The notes beneath the pieces were generated by a model. The model saw only the letters and a program-made list of their open reading frames with translations, was not told where the DNA came from and made no database searches. A stretch of DNA of 64,000 nucleotides, taken from Chloroflexota bacterium (lineage in GTDB: Bacteria > Chloroflexota > Limnocylindria > Limnocylindrales > CSP1-4). The stretch's first letter is position 1; the number at the start of each line of letters is the position of its first letter. Below, piece by piece: positions 51,363 through 59,262 of the stretch. The stretch spans positions 248,001 to 312,000 of the forward strand of contig CANJLL010000001.1 in NCBI GenBank assembly GCA_947475545.1, written 5' to 3'. The position numbers were made by a program, and so were the translations under genes.

Positions 51363-51991
51363 GCCCGTTGGCTCGGGATGTCGGCGCCACGATGCTGATC
51401 GGCCTGACGGGTCCCATCGGGTGCGGGAAGTCCACGGTCGCTGGCTGGCTGGCGGAGCGCGGTGCCGTCGTCATCGACGCGGATGTTATCGCCCGAGAGG
51501 TCGTGGAGCCGGGCGAGCCGGCGCTGGCGGCCATCGTGGGTGCGTTCGGGGCCGGCGTCCTTCGTGCCGACGGCTCGCTGGACCGCGCGGCCCTGGCCGG
51601 AATCGTGTTTGCCGACGTTGACGCGCGGCGCCGGCTCGAGGGGATCGTCCGTCCGGCGGTCCGGCCGCGGATCGAGGCGCGCATCGCCGCCGCGCGGGCC
51701 GCGGGCGCGCCCATCGTGGTCCTGGAGGCGATCGGCCTCGTCGAGGGCGGCTACGCCCCGGCCTGCGACGAGGTCTGGCTGGTGACCTGCCAGCTGGACG
51801 TCCAGCGGGAGCGCCTCCTCGGGCGGGGGTTGACGACCCAGGACGCAGAGCGCCGGATCGGGGCCCAGCAGGCGGCCCTGCCGGGGATGCGCCTGGCAGC
51901 CGCCCGCGTGCTGGACACATCCGGGACGTTCGCCGCAGCGCAGGCGCGCGTGGTTGCGGCACTGGACGAGGCATTGGCCGGGCGAGCCTGA
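51359..51991 (+). CDS. coaE: dephospho-CoA kinase
   Basis: 210 residues from the GTG at 51359 that overlaps the ABC-F stop (GTGA); an ATG at 51392 directly before the core MLIGLTGPIGCGKSTVAGWL is the alternative. P-loop GPIGCGKST, then VVIDADVIAREVVEPGEPALAAIVGAFG, DRAALAGIVFADVDARRRLEGIVRP and QRERLLGRGLTTQDAERRIGAQ, all typical of CoaE. It phosphorylates dephospho-CoA at the ribose 3' position, the last step of CoA synthesis. It ends the overlapping polA-mutM-ABC-F-coaE gene run. Confidence 0.93.
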
Positions 51992-52133
51992 CGGGTCCGG
52001 GCGGCGGCTGGCGGGCCGGCTCGGGGGAGGGCGGGGGTGCCTCCTGGCGACGCGGGCGGTACCAACGGCGGAGGTCATCCCTGACCTCCGACAGGGCCGC
52101 AGTTAGGGTTCCCGGGCGTACGTTCTACGGAGC

Positions 52134-53042
52134 ATGAAGACGACCAACCGCAGCCATCCCGCGGCCCGCCTGGCCGCCGCCGCCCGGGGCGGGGTGCGAC
52201 GCTGGGCCGGGGGCCGGACCAGGGGCCAGGCGCTCGTCGAGCTGGCCCTCATCACGCCGATCCTGATGCTGGTGCTCCTGGGCGCGGTCGACCTCGGCCG
52301 GGTCTTCTACGCCAGCATCACGATCACCAATGCCGCGCGCGAGGGCGCCCAGGCCGCGTCGCAGGATCCGGCCTCATACATTGCCGGGGGCAGCTGCACC
52401 ACGAGCAACAAGGTCGTGTGCGCGGCCATCCGCGAGCCCGCCACGTCCTTCGTGACGGTCACTCCCGCGGACGTCACCCTGAGCTGCAACCCCAGCTGCA
52501 GTGCGACGTACGGCACGCAGATCGCCGTCACGGTCACGGGTCACTTCGATCCCATCACGCCGGTCATCGCGTCGATCATCGGCCGCCAGCACCTCACGTT
52601 CAGCTCGACCGCCCGCGCTGATTTCGTCAAGATCCCGACGCCCGGCGCGACCCCGCTGCCCAGCCCGACGCCGACGCCCTCGCCGACACCCATCCCGGGT
52701 GCCTCGCCGACGCCCACTCCGACCCCGGCTCCGTCCGCGACGGTGGCCCCGGGCTGCTGGTGGAACTGGTGGCCGCAGGCCGGGTTCACGTTCTCGCAGG
52801 CACGCAAGCAGGATCCGGTGCTCTTCACCAGCACGTCGACGCCGACCACGGGCGTCTGCCAGATCACCTACTGGCGCTGGCAGTTCGGCGACGGCGTCAT
52901 CTCCGCCGGCAACCTGTCCACCTCGTCGCACGACTACAGCCGGGGCGCACAACAGTGGGGCCAGACGTTCAGCGTGACGTTGTCGGTCACGAACGCCTAC
53001 TCGACCCAGAGCCGCACCATCTCGATCACCACGCTGCCATGA
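52134..53042 (+). CDS. TadE-like pseudopilin-related protein with PKD-like C-terminal domain
   Basis: 302 residues. The TadE signature RGQALVELALITPILMLVLLGAVDLGRVFYASITITNAAREGA gives one N-terminal membrane helix after a basic leader. Four Cys residues lie in the first extracellular part. A Pro/Thr/Ser linker (about 165-205, PTPTPSPTPIPG) leads to a C-terminal PKD-like beta domain: FTFSQARKQDPVLFTSTST, ITYWRWQFGDGVISAGN, SHDYSRGAQQWGQTFSVTLSVTNAY. PKD domains mediate adhesion or protein contact, so this would be an adhesin-like Tad component. Stop overlaps the next gene (ATGA). Confidence 0.87.
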   Translation: MKTTNRSHPAARLAAAARGGVRRWAGGRTRGQALVELALITPILMLVLLGAVDLGRVFYASITITNAAREGAQAASQDPASYIAGGSCTTSNKVVCAAIREPATSFVTVTPADVTLSCNPSCSATYGTQIAVTVTGHFDPITPVIASIIGRQHLTFSSTARADFVKIPTPGATPLPSPTPTPSPTPIPGASPTPTPTPAPSATVAPGCWWNWWPQAGFTFSQARKQDPVLFTSTSTPTTGVCQITYWRWQFGDGVISAGNLSTSSHDYSRGAQQWGQTFSVTLSVTNAYSTQSRTISITTLP

Positions 53043-53482
53043 CGCACCACGCCGCCTGGAGCGCCGACGTTGACGGAGGATCCCGCGGCCAGGCGCTGGT
53101 CGAGTTCAGCCTCTCGATCGTGGTCTTCCTGGTGTTCGTGGTCGGGATCTTCGACGTCGGCCGGGCCATCTACGTCTACAACGGGCTTTCCGAGGCTGCA
53201 CGCGAGATCGCCCGGAGGACCATCGTCTATCCGGGTGCTCCCGACATCGGGACCAGCACGCAGACCTTGGCTGTGGTGGCCACGCAGCGGGGGATCATCC
53301 CAGGCATGACCGCCCCCACCTTCCTGTGCGTGGACGTGACCGGAACCGCCAACGGTCACGAGCCCTGCAAGACCGGCGACTACGTCCGGGTCACAACCCA
53401 GGCCACCTATACGCCATCCGTCCTGCTGGGCATGGGCGGCGCCATCCAGCTCAAGTCGGCCGCCAGCATGCAGATCCCATGA
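53039..53482 (+). CDS. TadE-like protein
   Basis: 147 residues. SRGQALVEFSLSIVVFLVFVVGIFDVGRAIYVYNGLSEAAREIAR is a TadE signature with one transmembrane helix. The short exported part has one Cys pair (LCVDVTGTANGHEPCK). ATG overlaps the upstream stop and its stop overlaps the TadG-like start (both ATGA), so three proteins come from one coupled message. It is a minor pilin-like component of a Tad/Flp-type system. Confidence 0.87.
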   Translation: MTHHAAWSADVDGGSRGQALVEFSLSIVVFLVFVVGIFDVGRAIYVYNGLSEAAREIARRTIVYPGAPDIGTSTQTLAVVATQRGIIPGMTAPTFLCVDVTGTANGHEPCKTGDYVRVTTQATYTPSVLLGMGGAIQLKSAASMQIP

Positions 53483-54522
53483 AAGCGAGGCATCCAATGC
53501 TCCGGCCTGCACATCACCGAACGCCCGCGCGTCAGGGTGGACAGATTCTCGTGATCTTCATCCTGGGCCTCACGGCCCTGGTCGGGACCGCCGGCCTGGT
53601 CCTGGACGGGGGCGACACCTACGCCCAGCGCCGGGCGATGCAGAATGCTGCCGACCTGGCTGCCACGGCCGGCGCGAACGCTTACCTGAACACGACCGCA
53701 TCGGTGGCGACCAAGACCTCGACGGCGATCGACGCCGCGCGGGCCGCCGCGACGCGGAACGGCTACACGAACGATGTGTCCGGCGCAAGCGTGACCGTGG
53801 GCACGACGCTCCTGTCGGCGGGCGCTCGGATGAGCGTCAGCATCAGCAAGGCCCACGCGAACAACTTCGTGCGCGTCTTCGGGATGAACTCGTGGAACGT
53901 CTCGGTCTCGGCGGGCTCGCTCGCCGGGGTGACCGACACGGCCGGCACGGCCGCCCCATGGACCATGAGCATCCAGGCGTTCAACACCGACGGGACGCCC
54001 AAGTACACCTCGGCCAACCCGCAGTGGTTTGGTGGGACCAACAACGACTACCCAACCAACGCGCTGGACGTCGCCTGGACGGACTTCCAGGGTGCGGACA
54101 ACGTGAACTCCAGCGAGGTAGCCCGGATCATCAGGGCCGAGGACGTGGTCACCGCCACCATCTTCTTCGAGCGCTACATCGGCCAGCACAACGATGGCTT
54201 CCACACGGACCTGTTCGGCGAGGTGGACGAATACATGTCCGGGCATGATGTCCCGGTAGCCGTCGTCGGCCCAGGGAGCCCGAACTGCGCGGCACCCACT
54301 GCGCAGTACACCAACGGCTGCTTCAAGGGTTGGGTCATCTTCCACGTCATCTCGGCCAGCGGAGGGTCGGACAAGGGAATCCGGGGCTATTTCACCGGCA
54401 ACTTCGTCGGCTCGCCACTCTCGATCGGGGAGTGCACGGCGCAACTCCTCGCCGCCGGCACCTGCGGCGTGGTCACGGCTCATAGCCCGTTCCTGAACTA
54501 TGTGGTGCGCCTCTCCGACTGA
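53479..54522 (+). CDS. TadG-like protein (pilus-assembly Flp/TadE/G domain)
   Basis: 347 residues. ARQGGQILVIFILGLTALVGTAGLVLDGGDTYAQRRAMQNAADLAATAGANAYL is the N-terminal TadG/PilG-like module with one membrane helix. The exported region is Thr/Asn/Gly-rich and beta-strand-like, with two Cys pairs (about 273-285 and 321-330). No von Willebrand domain is present, unlike longer TadG proteins. A strong hairpin follows the stop. Start is the first ATG (53479); the second at 53497 is possible. Confidence 0.8.
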   Translation: MKARHPMLRPAHHRTPARQGGQILVIFILGLTALVGTAGLVLDGGDTYAQRRAMQNAADLAATAGANAYLNTTASVATKTSTAIDAARAAATRNGYTNDVSGASVTVGTTLLSAGARMSVSISKAHANNFVRVFGMNSWNVSVSAGSLAGVTDTAGTAAPWTMSIQAFNTDGTPKYTSANPQWFGGTNNDYPTNALDVAWTDFQGADNVNSSEVARIIRAEDVVTATIFFERYIGQHNDGFHTDLFGEVDEYMSGHDVPVAVVGPGSPNCAAPTAQYTNGCFKGWVIFHVISASGGSDKGIRGYFTGNFVGSPLSIGECTAQLLAAGTCGVVTAHSPFLNYVVRLSD

Positions 54523-54557
54523 GGTCCGCCCACGCGCCGCGCGTCCACCGGGCAACG

Positions 54558-54588
54558 ACGCCCGGCCCTTCGGCGAAGGGCCGGGCGT
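54558..54588 (+). terminator. hairpin terminator after the Tad genes
   Basis: ACGCCCGGCCCTT (54558-54570) pairs perfectly with AAGGGCCGGGCGT (54576-54588), 13 bp stem and 5-base loop, 35 bases after the stop. No T-tract follows. Confidence 0.7.
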
Positions 54589-55211
54589 CCCGCTGTCTGC
54601 CGCTGTCTGCCGCGGGCGCGCTAGCTCGTCGCAGCGCATCCCACGCTGCCGCACCGTCTCGAGCCCGCCTTCGTCACACGCCTGCGCAGCCTGCGGCCGA
54701 CCGTGTGGACTGCCGCTCGAGGCGCCCGTCTGCCCGTCATGGCGGGCCCGCCTGTCGTGGATCACATGGCGTGGGCGCCGGAGTCTAGCCCGCGTGCAGG
54801 TGAAGACGTGCGTCCATGCGGCCCCCCAGCCCCACGGTCCTGGCCGGCGGGGCCGCGTGCCGAGCGTCATGGTGCCGTGACCGGGACCGAGACGAGGGAC
54901 GGGCCTGTCGACCTGCTTGCGGCCAGCCCAGGGGGCAGATCACTCCCACGGGCCTGGCGAGGGCGCCCGAGGACGGGGCCGCTCACGAGACCGTCCTCCA
55001 CGCACGGCGTCGCCGCTGGCTCGTGCCGGGCCCGGCGCGGGCGGGCCGCACCGTCGCTGGTGTCGGCCCCGCAGTCGGGACGGACGCGTTTGGGGGGAAC
55101 CTGCTCCCCGTTCCGTCGGTCTCCGCTCCGACGGCGCCCTGCGCCGCCGTTCCACGCTCAGGCGCTCTCCGCTCCGCCACCCAGCGGGCTGGCGTGGGCC
55201 GGACAGCAAGA
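54589..55211. other. 623 bp intergenic region without a clear gene
   Basis: Between two convergent terminators (Tad genes and cpaB). Several open frames on both strands have Arg/Pro/Ala-rich shadow-like translations, with no ribosome-binding site or conserved motif. Nothing further seen. Confidence 0.5.
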
Positions 55212-55245
55212 AGCCCGCCGGTCCGCGTCAGCGGCCCGGCGGGCT
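55212..55245 (-). terminator. hairpin terminator after cpaB
   Basis: AGCCCGCCGG (55212-55221) pairs with CCGGCGGGCT (55236-55245) across a 14-base loop, 35 bases beyond the cpaB stop. No T-tract. Confidence 0.6.
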
Positions 55246-55279
55246 CCTGGGTGCCCGATCGGTCAGGCGGTTGCGTCGA

Positions 55280-56113
55280 TCAGGGGACCCGCGGCGGGAG
55301 GGTGGGCCCGACCTTGAGGCCCTGCGGGTAGATCTCGGGGACGGGCAGCCCGTACTTGGCGATGATCTTCGTCGTGGTCTCGCCGAGGGTCGTCGCGTCA
55401 ACCAGGCGGACGTCGATGTCTGGCCGGAGCGCCATGCTGAACAGCGTCGAGGCGCCGGCCAGGAGATGGTTGATCTCCTCTGCGACGGCCAGCGTCGCCC
55501 GAACGACGTACTGGTCGCCGGTCCGCGCCAGGATCACCATGTTCTGGTACACGACCTTCGTGGACTGGTCCGAGTAATAGCGGTTCTGCGCGGCGATGTC
55601 GGCCGGTACCACGATGCTCGCCGTCACGAACACGTCGACGGTCTGGCCGACGGTCAGATAGCCACCGACAGCCCGATCGGCCGGCACGGTCATCGAGATC
55701 GCGCGCCATGGCTCTGAGCTCGGCGAGACGGTCTCCGTTGGTCCCAGGATCGAGAACGGCAGGCCCGCGTTCGCCGAGGCGAAGAGGTTCTCCGTCACCA
55801 GCTGTCCGGCGAGGATGGAGACGGCCGGGATCCGCCCGATCACCTTCGTGAGGTCCGCGATCACGCCCGCGGCGTTCGTCGGATCGATGGCGACCTGGCT
55901 GACAACCACGTCACCCGCCTCGATCGCCTTGCGCGCCGTGATCGCCCGCGTCGCGACGACGGCCGGCTTGCGCTGGACCGACGTGGGCGCGGTCGACTGC
56001 TGCTGGTTGTTCAGGACGAAGAACGCGCCCGCTCCGGCCGCCACGGCGAGGATGACGCCCAGGACGATGAGCACCCTGCCCCGCCTCGATGTGTCGTGAT
56101 ACTCCATCTCCAT
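55280..56113 (-). CDS. Flp pilus assembly protein CpaB-like (SAF domain)
   Basis: 277 residues. A basic N-terminus and one membrane helix (RVLIVLGVILAVAAGAGAFFVL) precede the SAF domain: VVATRAITARKAIEAGDVVVSQVAIDP and VIGRIPAVSILAGQLVTENL, then the RcpC/CpaB second domain ISMTVPADRAVGGYLTVGQTVDVFVTASIV and VVYQNMVILARTG. CpaB helps assemble the Tad pilus secretin. It faces the TadE/TadG genes; the remaining Tad genes (ATPase, TadB/C, prepilin peptidase) are not in the window. ATG at 56113 with AGGGAG upstream. Confidence 0.87.
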   Translation of the reverse strand: MEMEYHDTSRRGRVLIVLGVILAVAAGAGAFFVLNNQQQSTAPTSVQRKPAVVATRAITARKAIEAGDVVVSQVAIDPTNAAGVIADLTKVIGRIPAVSILAGQLVTENLFASANAGLPFSILGPTETVSPSSEPWRAISMTVPADRAVGGYLTVGQTVDVFVTASIVVPADIAAQNRYYSDQSTKVVYQNMVILARTGDQYVVRATLAVAEEINHLLAGASTLFSMALRPDIDVRLVDATTLGETTTKIIAKYGLPVPEIYPQGLKVGPTLPPRVP

Positions 56114-56312
56114 GACGGGCTGTTCTCCCTGTAGGCCGAGGCGACGCGGTGGACCGCCGTGTGCGGGCACGTGTGGGTTCGTTCAGTGGTGACTCCATCC
56201 TCGGGTCAGGCAACCTCAACAGAAATGGCCCAAACGTCCCACCACCGGGCGGGACCGCGAGTGCGTCGGGCAGGACTTCCACGCCTTCGGCGCCGCACTG
56301 GCGTGGATAGGC

Positions 56313-56326
56313 AGAACGCACGTTCG
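56313..56326. promoter_or_regulatory. SOS (LexA) box in the uvrB promoter
   Basis: AGAACGCACGTTCG matches the Gram-positive-type consensus CGAAC-N4-GTTCG with one base off. It overlaps the -35 element, as expected for LexA repression. Confidence 0.72.
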
Positions 56327-56351
56327 ATATTGACAACGCCGCTGGTATGAT
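56323..56351 (+). promoter_or_regulatory. near-leaderless uvrB promoter
   Basis: A -10 TATGAT (56346-56351, with TGG before it) lies 17 bp from TTCGAT (56323-56328). The predicted start of transcription falls at or very near the ATG at 56358, so no leader or ribosome-binding site exists. Confidence 0.65.
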
Positions 56352-56357
56352 CCGGAT

Positions 56358-58778
56358 ATGCCCGACTTTCGCCTCGTCGCGCCGTTCGAACCTACCGGAG
56401 ACCAGCCCCGGGCCATCGAGCAGCTGGTGGATGGCCTTGGGCGCGGCCTCCGTCATCAGACGCTCCTGGGGGCCACCGGGACCGGCAAGACGTTCACCAT
56501 CGCCCAGGCCATCGTGCGCCACCAGCGCCCCACCCTGGTCCTGGCCCACAACAAGACCCTGGCCGCCCAGCTGTACGCGGAGTTCCGCGAGTTCTTCCCG
56601 GACAATGCCGTGGAGTACTTCGTCTCGTACTTCGACTACTACCAGCCGGAGGCCTATCTCCCGCGCTCGGACACGTACATCGAGAAGGACTCCAGCCGGA
56701 ACGACGAGATCGACCGGCTCCGCCACGCGGCCACCCACGCCCTGTTCGAGCGGCGGGACGTCATCGTGGTGGCGTCCGTCTCGTGCATCTACGGCATGGG
56801 TGCGCCGGTGGACTACGGCGCAACGGTCCTGCGGTTGCGGGTGGGCGGACAGTACCGGCGGGACGGCGTCCTCCGCCAGCTCGTGGACCTCCAGTACCAG
56901 CGCAACGATGCCGCGCTGTCGCGTGCCCGGTTTCGCGTGCGCGGCGACACGCTGGAGTTCGTGCCCGCCTCGGAGGAGCGCCTCGTCCGCGTCGAGTTCT
57001 TCGGCGGCGAGGTGGAGCGGATCACGGAGCTGGACCCGCTGACGGGTGAGCTCCTGGCGGAGCGCAAGGAGATCACGGTCTATCCCGCCACTCACTACGT
57101 GACGCCGGGCGACAAGCTGAAGGAAGCCGTCGTCGACATCGAGGCGGAGATGGAGGCGCGGACCGCCGAGATGGAGTCGGAGGGTCGGGCGCTCGAGGCG
57201 GCCCGGCTGCGCCAGCGGACCATCTTCGACCTGGAGATGCTCCGCGAGCTGGGCTACTGCTCCGGCGTGGAGAACTACTCGCGCCACCTGTCGCGGCGCG
57301 CCGCCGGCTCGCGGCCATGGACGCTGCTCGACTACTTCCCGCCGGACTGGCTGCTGGTCGTGGATGAATCGCACATGACCATCCCGCAGGTCGTGGGCAT
57401 GTACAAGAACGACCGGACCCGCAAGGAGGTCCTGGTGGACTTCGGGTTCCGGCTCCCGTCCGCACTGGACAATCGGCCGCTCACCTTCGAGGAGTTCCAG
57501 GCCACCGTCCACCAGGCCATCTACATGAGCGCGACGCCGGGCCCGTACGAACTGGAGAAGAGTCAGCGGGTGGTAGAGCAGCTGATCCGGCCCACGGGCG
57601 TGGTCGATCCGACCATCTCCATTCGGCCCACAGCCGGCCAGATCGACGACCTGCTGGAGGAGATCCGGGCTCGCGCGGAGCGCGGCGAACGGACGCTGGT
57701 CACCACGCTCACCAAGAAGATGGCCGAGGACCTGACGGACTACCTGCGCGAGATCGGGGTCAAGGTCCAGTACATCCACAGCGAGGTGGACACGCTGGAG
57801 CGGGTCGCTATCCTGCGCGATCTCCGCCTTGGGGTGTTCGACTGCCTGGTGGGCATCAACCTCCTGCGCGAGGGCATCGACCTGCCCGAGGTGACGCTGG
57901 TCGCCATCCTGGACGCCGACAAGGAGGGCTTCCTGCGGTCCGCGTGGGCGCTGATCCAGATGACGGGCCGGGCGGCCAGGAACATCGACGGCAGCGTGAT
58001 CATGTACGCCGACGTGGTGACGCAGTCGATGCGCGCCGCGATCGACGAGACCGACCGCCGGCGGGCGGTCCAGGTCGCGTACAACACCCAGCACGGGATC
58101 GAGCCGCGAACGATCGTCAAGGAGATCCACGACATCAACGACCGGCTGCGCGCCCTCGGCGGGTCGGCGTCGGTGGACCCCCACGCGGAGGCGCGCGATC
58201 GGGCGTTCTCGGACGCGGACCGGAGCCAGGTGGAGGCCCTGGTGGGTCGGCTGGAGACGGCCATGCGCGCGGCGGCCAAGGAGCTGGAGTTCGAGCGCGC
58301 CGCGGCACTCCGCGACGAGATCCAGCAGATCCGACTGCGCGTGCTGCAGGAGGACGCCTCGCTCGTGGTCGCCCTCGCGGCCGAGCGGGCGGCCAAGGCC
58401 GCGCGTCCCTCCGGCCCCGGCCCCGACGGCAAGGGGTCGCGCCGGGGCGGTAGGGGCGGTCGAGGCGGGGGTGCCGGGCCTGGGTCGTTCCTCGAGGTCA
58501 TCTCGGTCGAGGTGCTCCCGGCCAACGAGGAGCCTGGGACCGCGCTCGTCGAGGCGGGCGGGGAGGGCGATGCGGGCGGCGCCGGTGGGGCGGCAGCCGG
58601 GCCCGGGTCGCCGGGGGAGGGGACCGCCGCCGACTGGCTGCCCGGCATCCGGGACGAGCACGATGACGATCGCCCCGGCGGCCGCGGCCGCCCGGGTGAG
58701 CGCCCAACCTGGGACCACACGATCACGCCCAACGTGATCCACCGCACGGGCGCGCGGCCCTCCCGCCGGCGACGGTAG
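56358..58778 (+). CDS. uvrB: excinuclease ABC subunit B
   Basis: 806 residues against about 670 for the family. Walker A GATGTGKT (38-45), beta-hairpin region [83 protein letters not shown] and RAARN are all present. The UVR domain ([36 protein letters not shown]) starts near 625. Beyond it an Arg/Gly/Ala/Pro-rich extension of about 140 residues ends in PSRRRR. It loads at damage with UvrA and then binds UvrC. The promoter carries an SOS box. Near-leaderless ATG start. Confidence 0.97.
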   Translation: MPDFRLVAPFEPTGDQPRAIEQLVDGLGRGLRHQTLLGATGTGKTFTIAQAIVRHQRPTLVLAHNKTLAAQLYAEFREFFPDNAVEYFVSYFDYYQPEAYLPRSDTYIEKDSSRNDEIDRLRHAATHALFERRDVIVVASVSCIYGMGAPVDYGATVLRLRVGGQYRRDGVLRQLVDLQYQRNDAALSRARFRVRGDTLEFVPASEERLVRVEFFGGEVERITELDPLTGELLAERKEITVYPATHYVTPGDKLKEAVVDIEAEMEARTAEMESEGRALEAARLRQRTIFDLEMLRELGYCSGVENYSRHLSRRAAGSRPWTLLDYFPPDWLLVVDESHMTIPQVVGMYKNDRTRKEVLVDFGFRLPSALDNRPLTFEEFQATVHQAIYMSATPGPYELEKSQRVVEQLIRPTGVVDPTISIRPTAGQIDDLLEEIRARAERGERTLVTTLTKKMAEDLTDYLREIGVKVQYIHSEVDTLERVAILRDLRLGVFDCLVGINLLREGIDLPEVTLVAILDADKEGFLRSAWALIQMTGRAARNIDGSVIMYADVVTQSMRAAIDETDRRRAVQVAYNTQHGIEPRTIVKEIHDINDRLRALGGSASVDPHAEARDRAFSDADRSQVEALVGRLETAMRAAAKELEFERAAALRDEIQQIRLRVLQEDASLVVALAAERAAKAARPSGPGPDGKGSRRGGRGGRGGGAGPGSFLEVISVEVLPANEEPGTALVEAGGEGDAGGAGGAAAGPGSPGEGTAADWLPGIRDEHDDDRPGGRGRPGERPTWDHTITPNVIHRTGARPSRRRR

Positions 58779-58988
58779 GTCGGCTGGCGTGCCGGTGTTG
58801 TTCCACTTGGCGCGCCGTGCGCGTCGCCGGCGCGGGTAGCTCCAACTCGGGCAGGGCCGGCCCGCTCTCGACGAGTCGCGGTGCGATCGACCTGGGGCCG
58901 AGGGTGGCTGGCCGCATCCCCGCCGCGGGGGAGTTTGCCCCGGTGCGAGCATGCCGGCGGCCGTGGGCTGCAAGCCCTAGTCGCCCCC

Positions 58989-59156
58989 GTGTCGCATGCA
59001 TCGACACCAGGTCGACTGCACGGACAAGTCGAGGATATGGGCCATCTTGGCGGCCGGGGCGTCGCGTGCTTGGATACAGGTCGCGCACGCGGGATCTGGC
59101 GTCGCGTGCATGGACACCGGTCTTGTCCGCAGCCGCGGTGTCGATTGCGTCGACAC
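58989..59156. repeat. cluster of 19 bp imperfect palindromes upstream of uvrA
   Basis: Four copies at 58989-59007, 59059-59077, 59099-59117 and 59138-59156 fit GYGTCGCRTGCATSGACAC. The first (GTGTCGCATGCATCGACAC) and last (GTGTCGATTGCGTCGACAC) have perfect 6-7 bp inverted arms. A weaker fifth copy begins near 59009. Spacing between copies 2, 3 and 4 is 40 and 39 bp. These look like operator sites of a dimeric regulator. Confidence 0.75.
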
Positions 59157-59219
59157 CTGGATGGCGTGGGTCCGGGGTACGCGGGCGGGTTCGGACAGGC
59201 GCGTCTTCCCGGCGCACTT

Positions 59220-59233
59220 CGAACGCTTGTTCG
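59220..59233. promoter_or_regulatory. SOS (LexA) box in the uvrA promoter
   Basis: CGAACGCTTGTTCG is a perfect CGAAC-N4-GTTCG box and overlaps the -35 element. Confidence 0.85.
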
Positions 59234-59256
59234 CAATGGGTGGGGTGCCGTAGAAT
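59227..59256 (+). promoter_or_regulatory. near-leaderless uvrA promoter
   Basis: TTGTTC (59227-59232) and TAGAAT (59251-59256) are 18 bp apart. Transcription would begin about 59263, at the GTG, so the message is leaderless or nearly so. Confidence 0.7.
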
Positions 59257-59262
59257 GGCGTC

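Larger units (their letters stand above)
58779..59262. other. 484 bp uvrB-uvrA intergenic region with palindrome cluster and promoter
   Basis: No gene content. The right half holds the palindrome cluster at 58989-59156, then the SOS box and uvrA promoter at 59220-59256. The left half (58779-58980) shows nothing clear. Confidence 0.6.

Noticed and set aside
54589-55211. Genes between the Tad cluster and cpaB
   Set aside because: Overlapping frames with Arg/Pro/Ala-rich translations and no start signals.
58989-59156. CRISPR array or LexA sites
   Set aside because: The 19 bp palindromes have irregular spacing, no spacer diversity, and do not match the GAAC-N4-GTTC LexA box found nearby.
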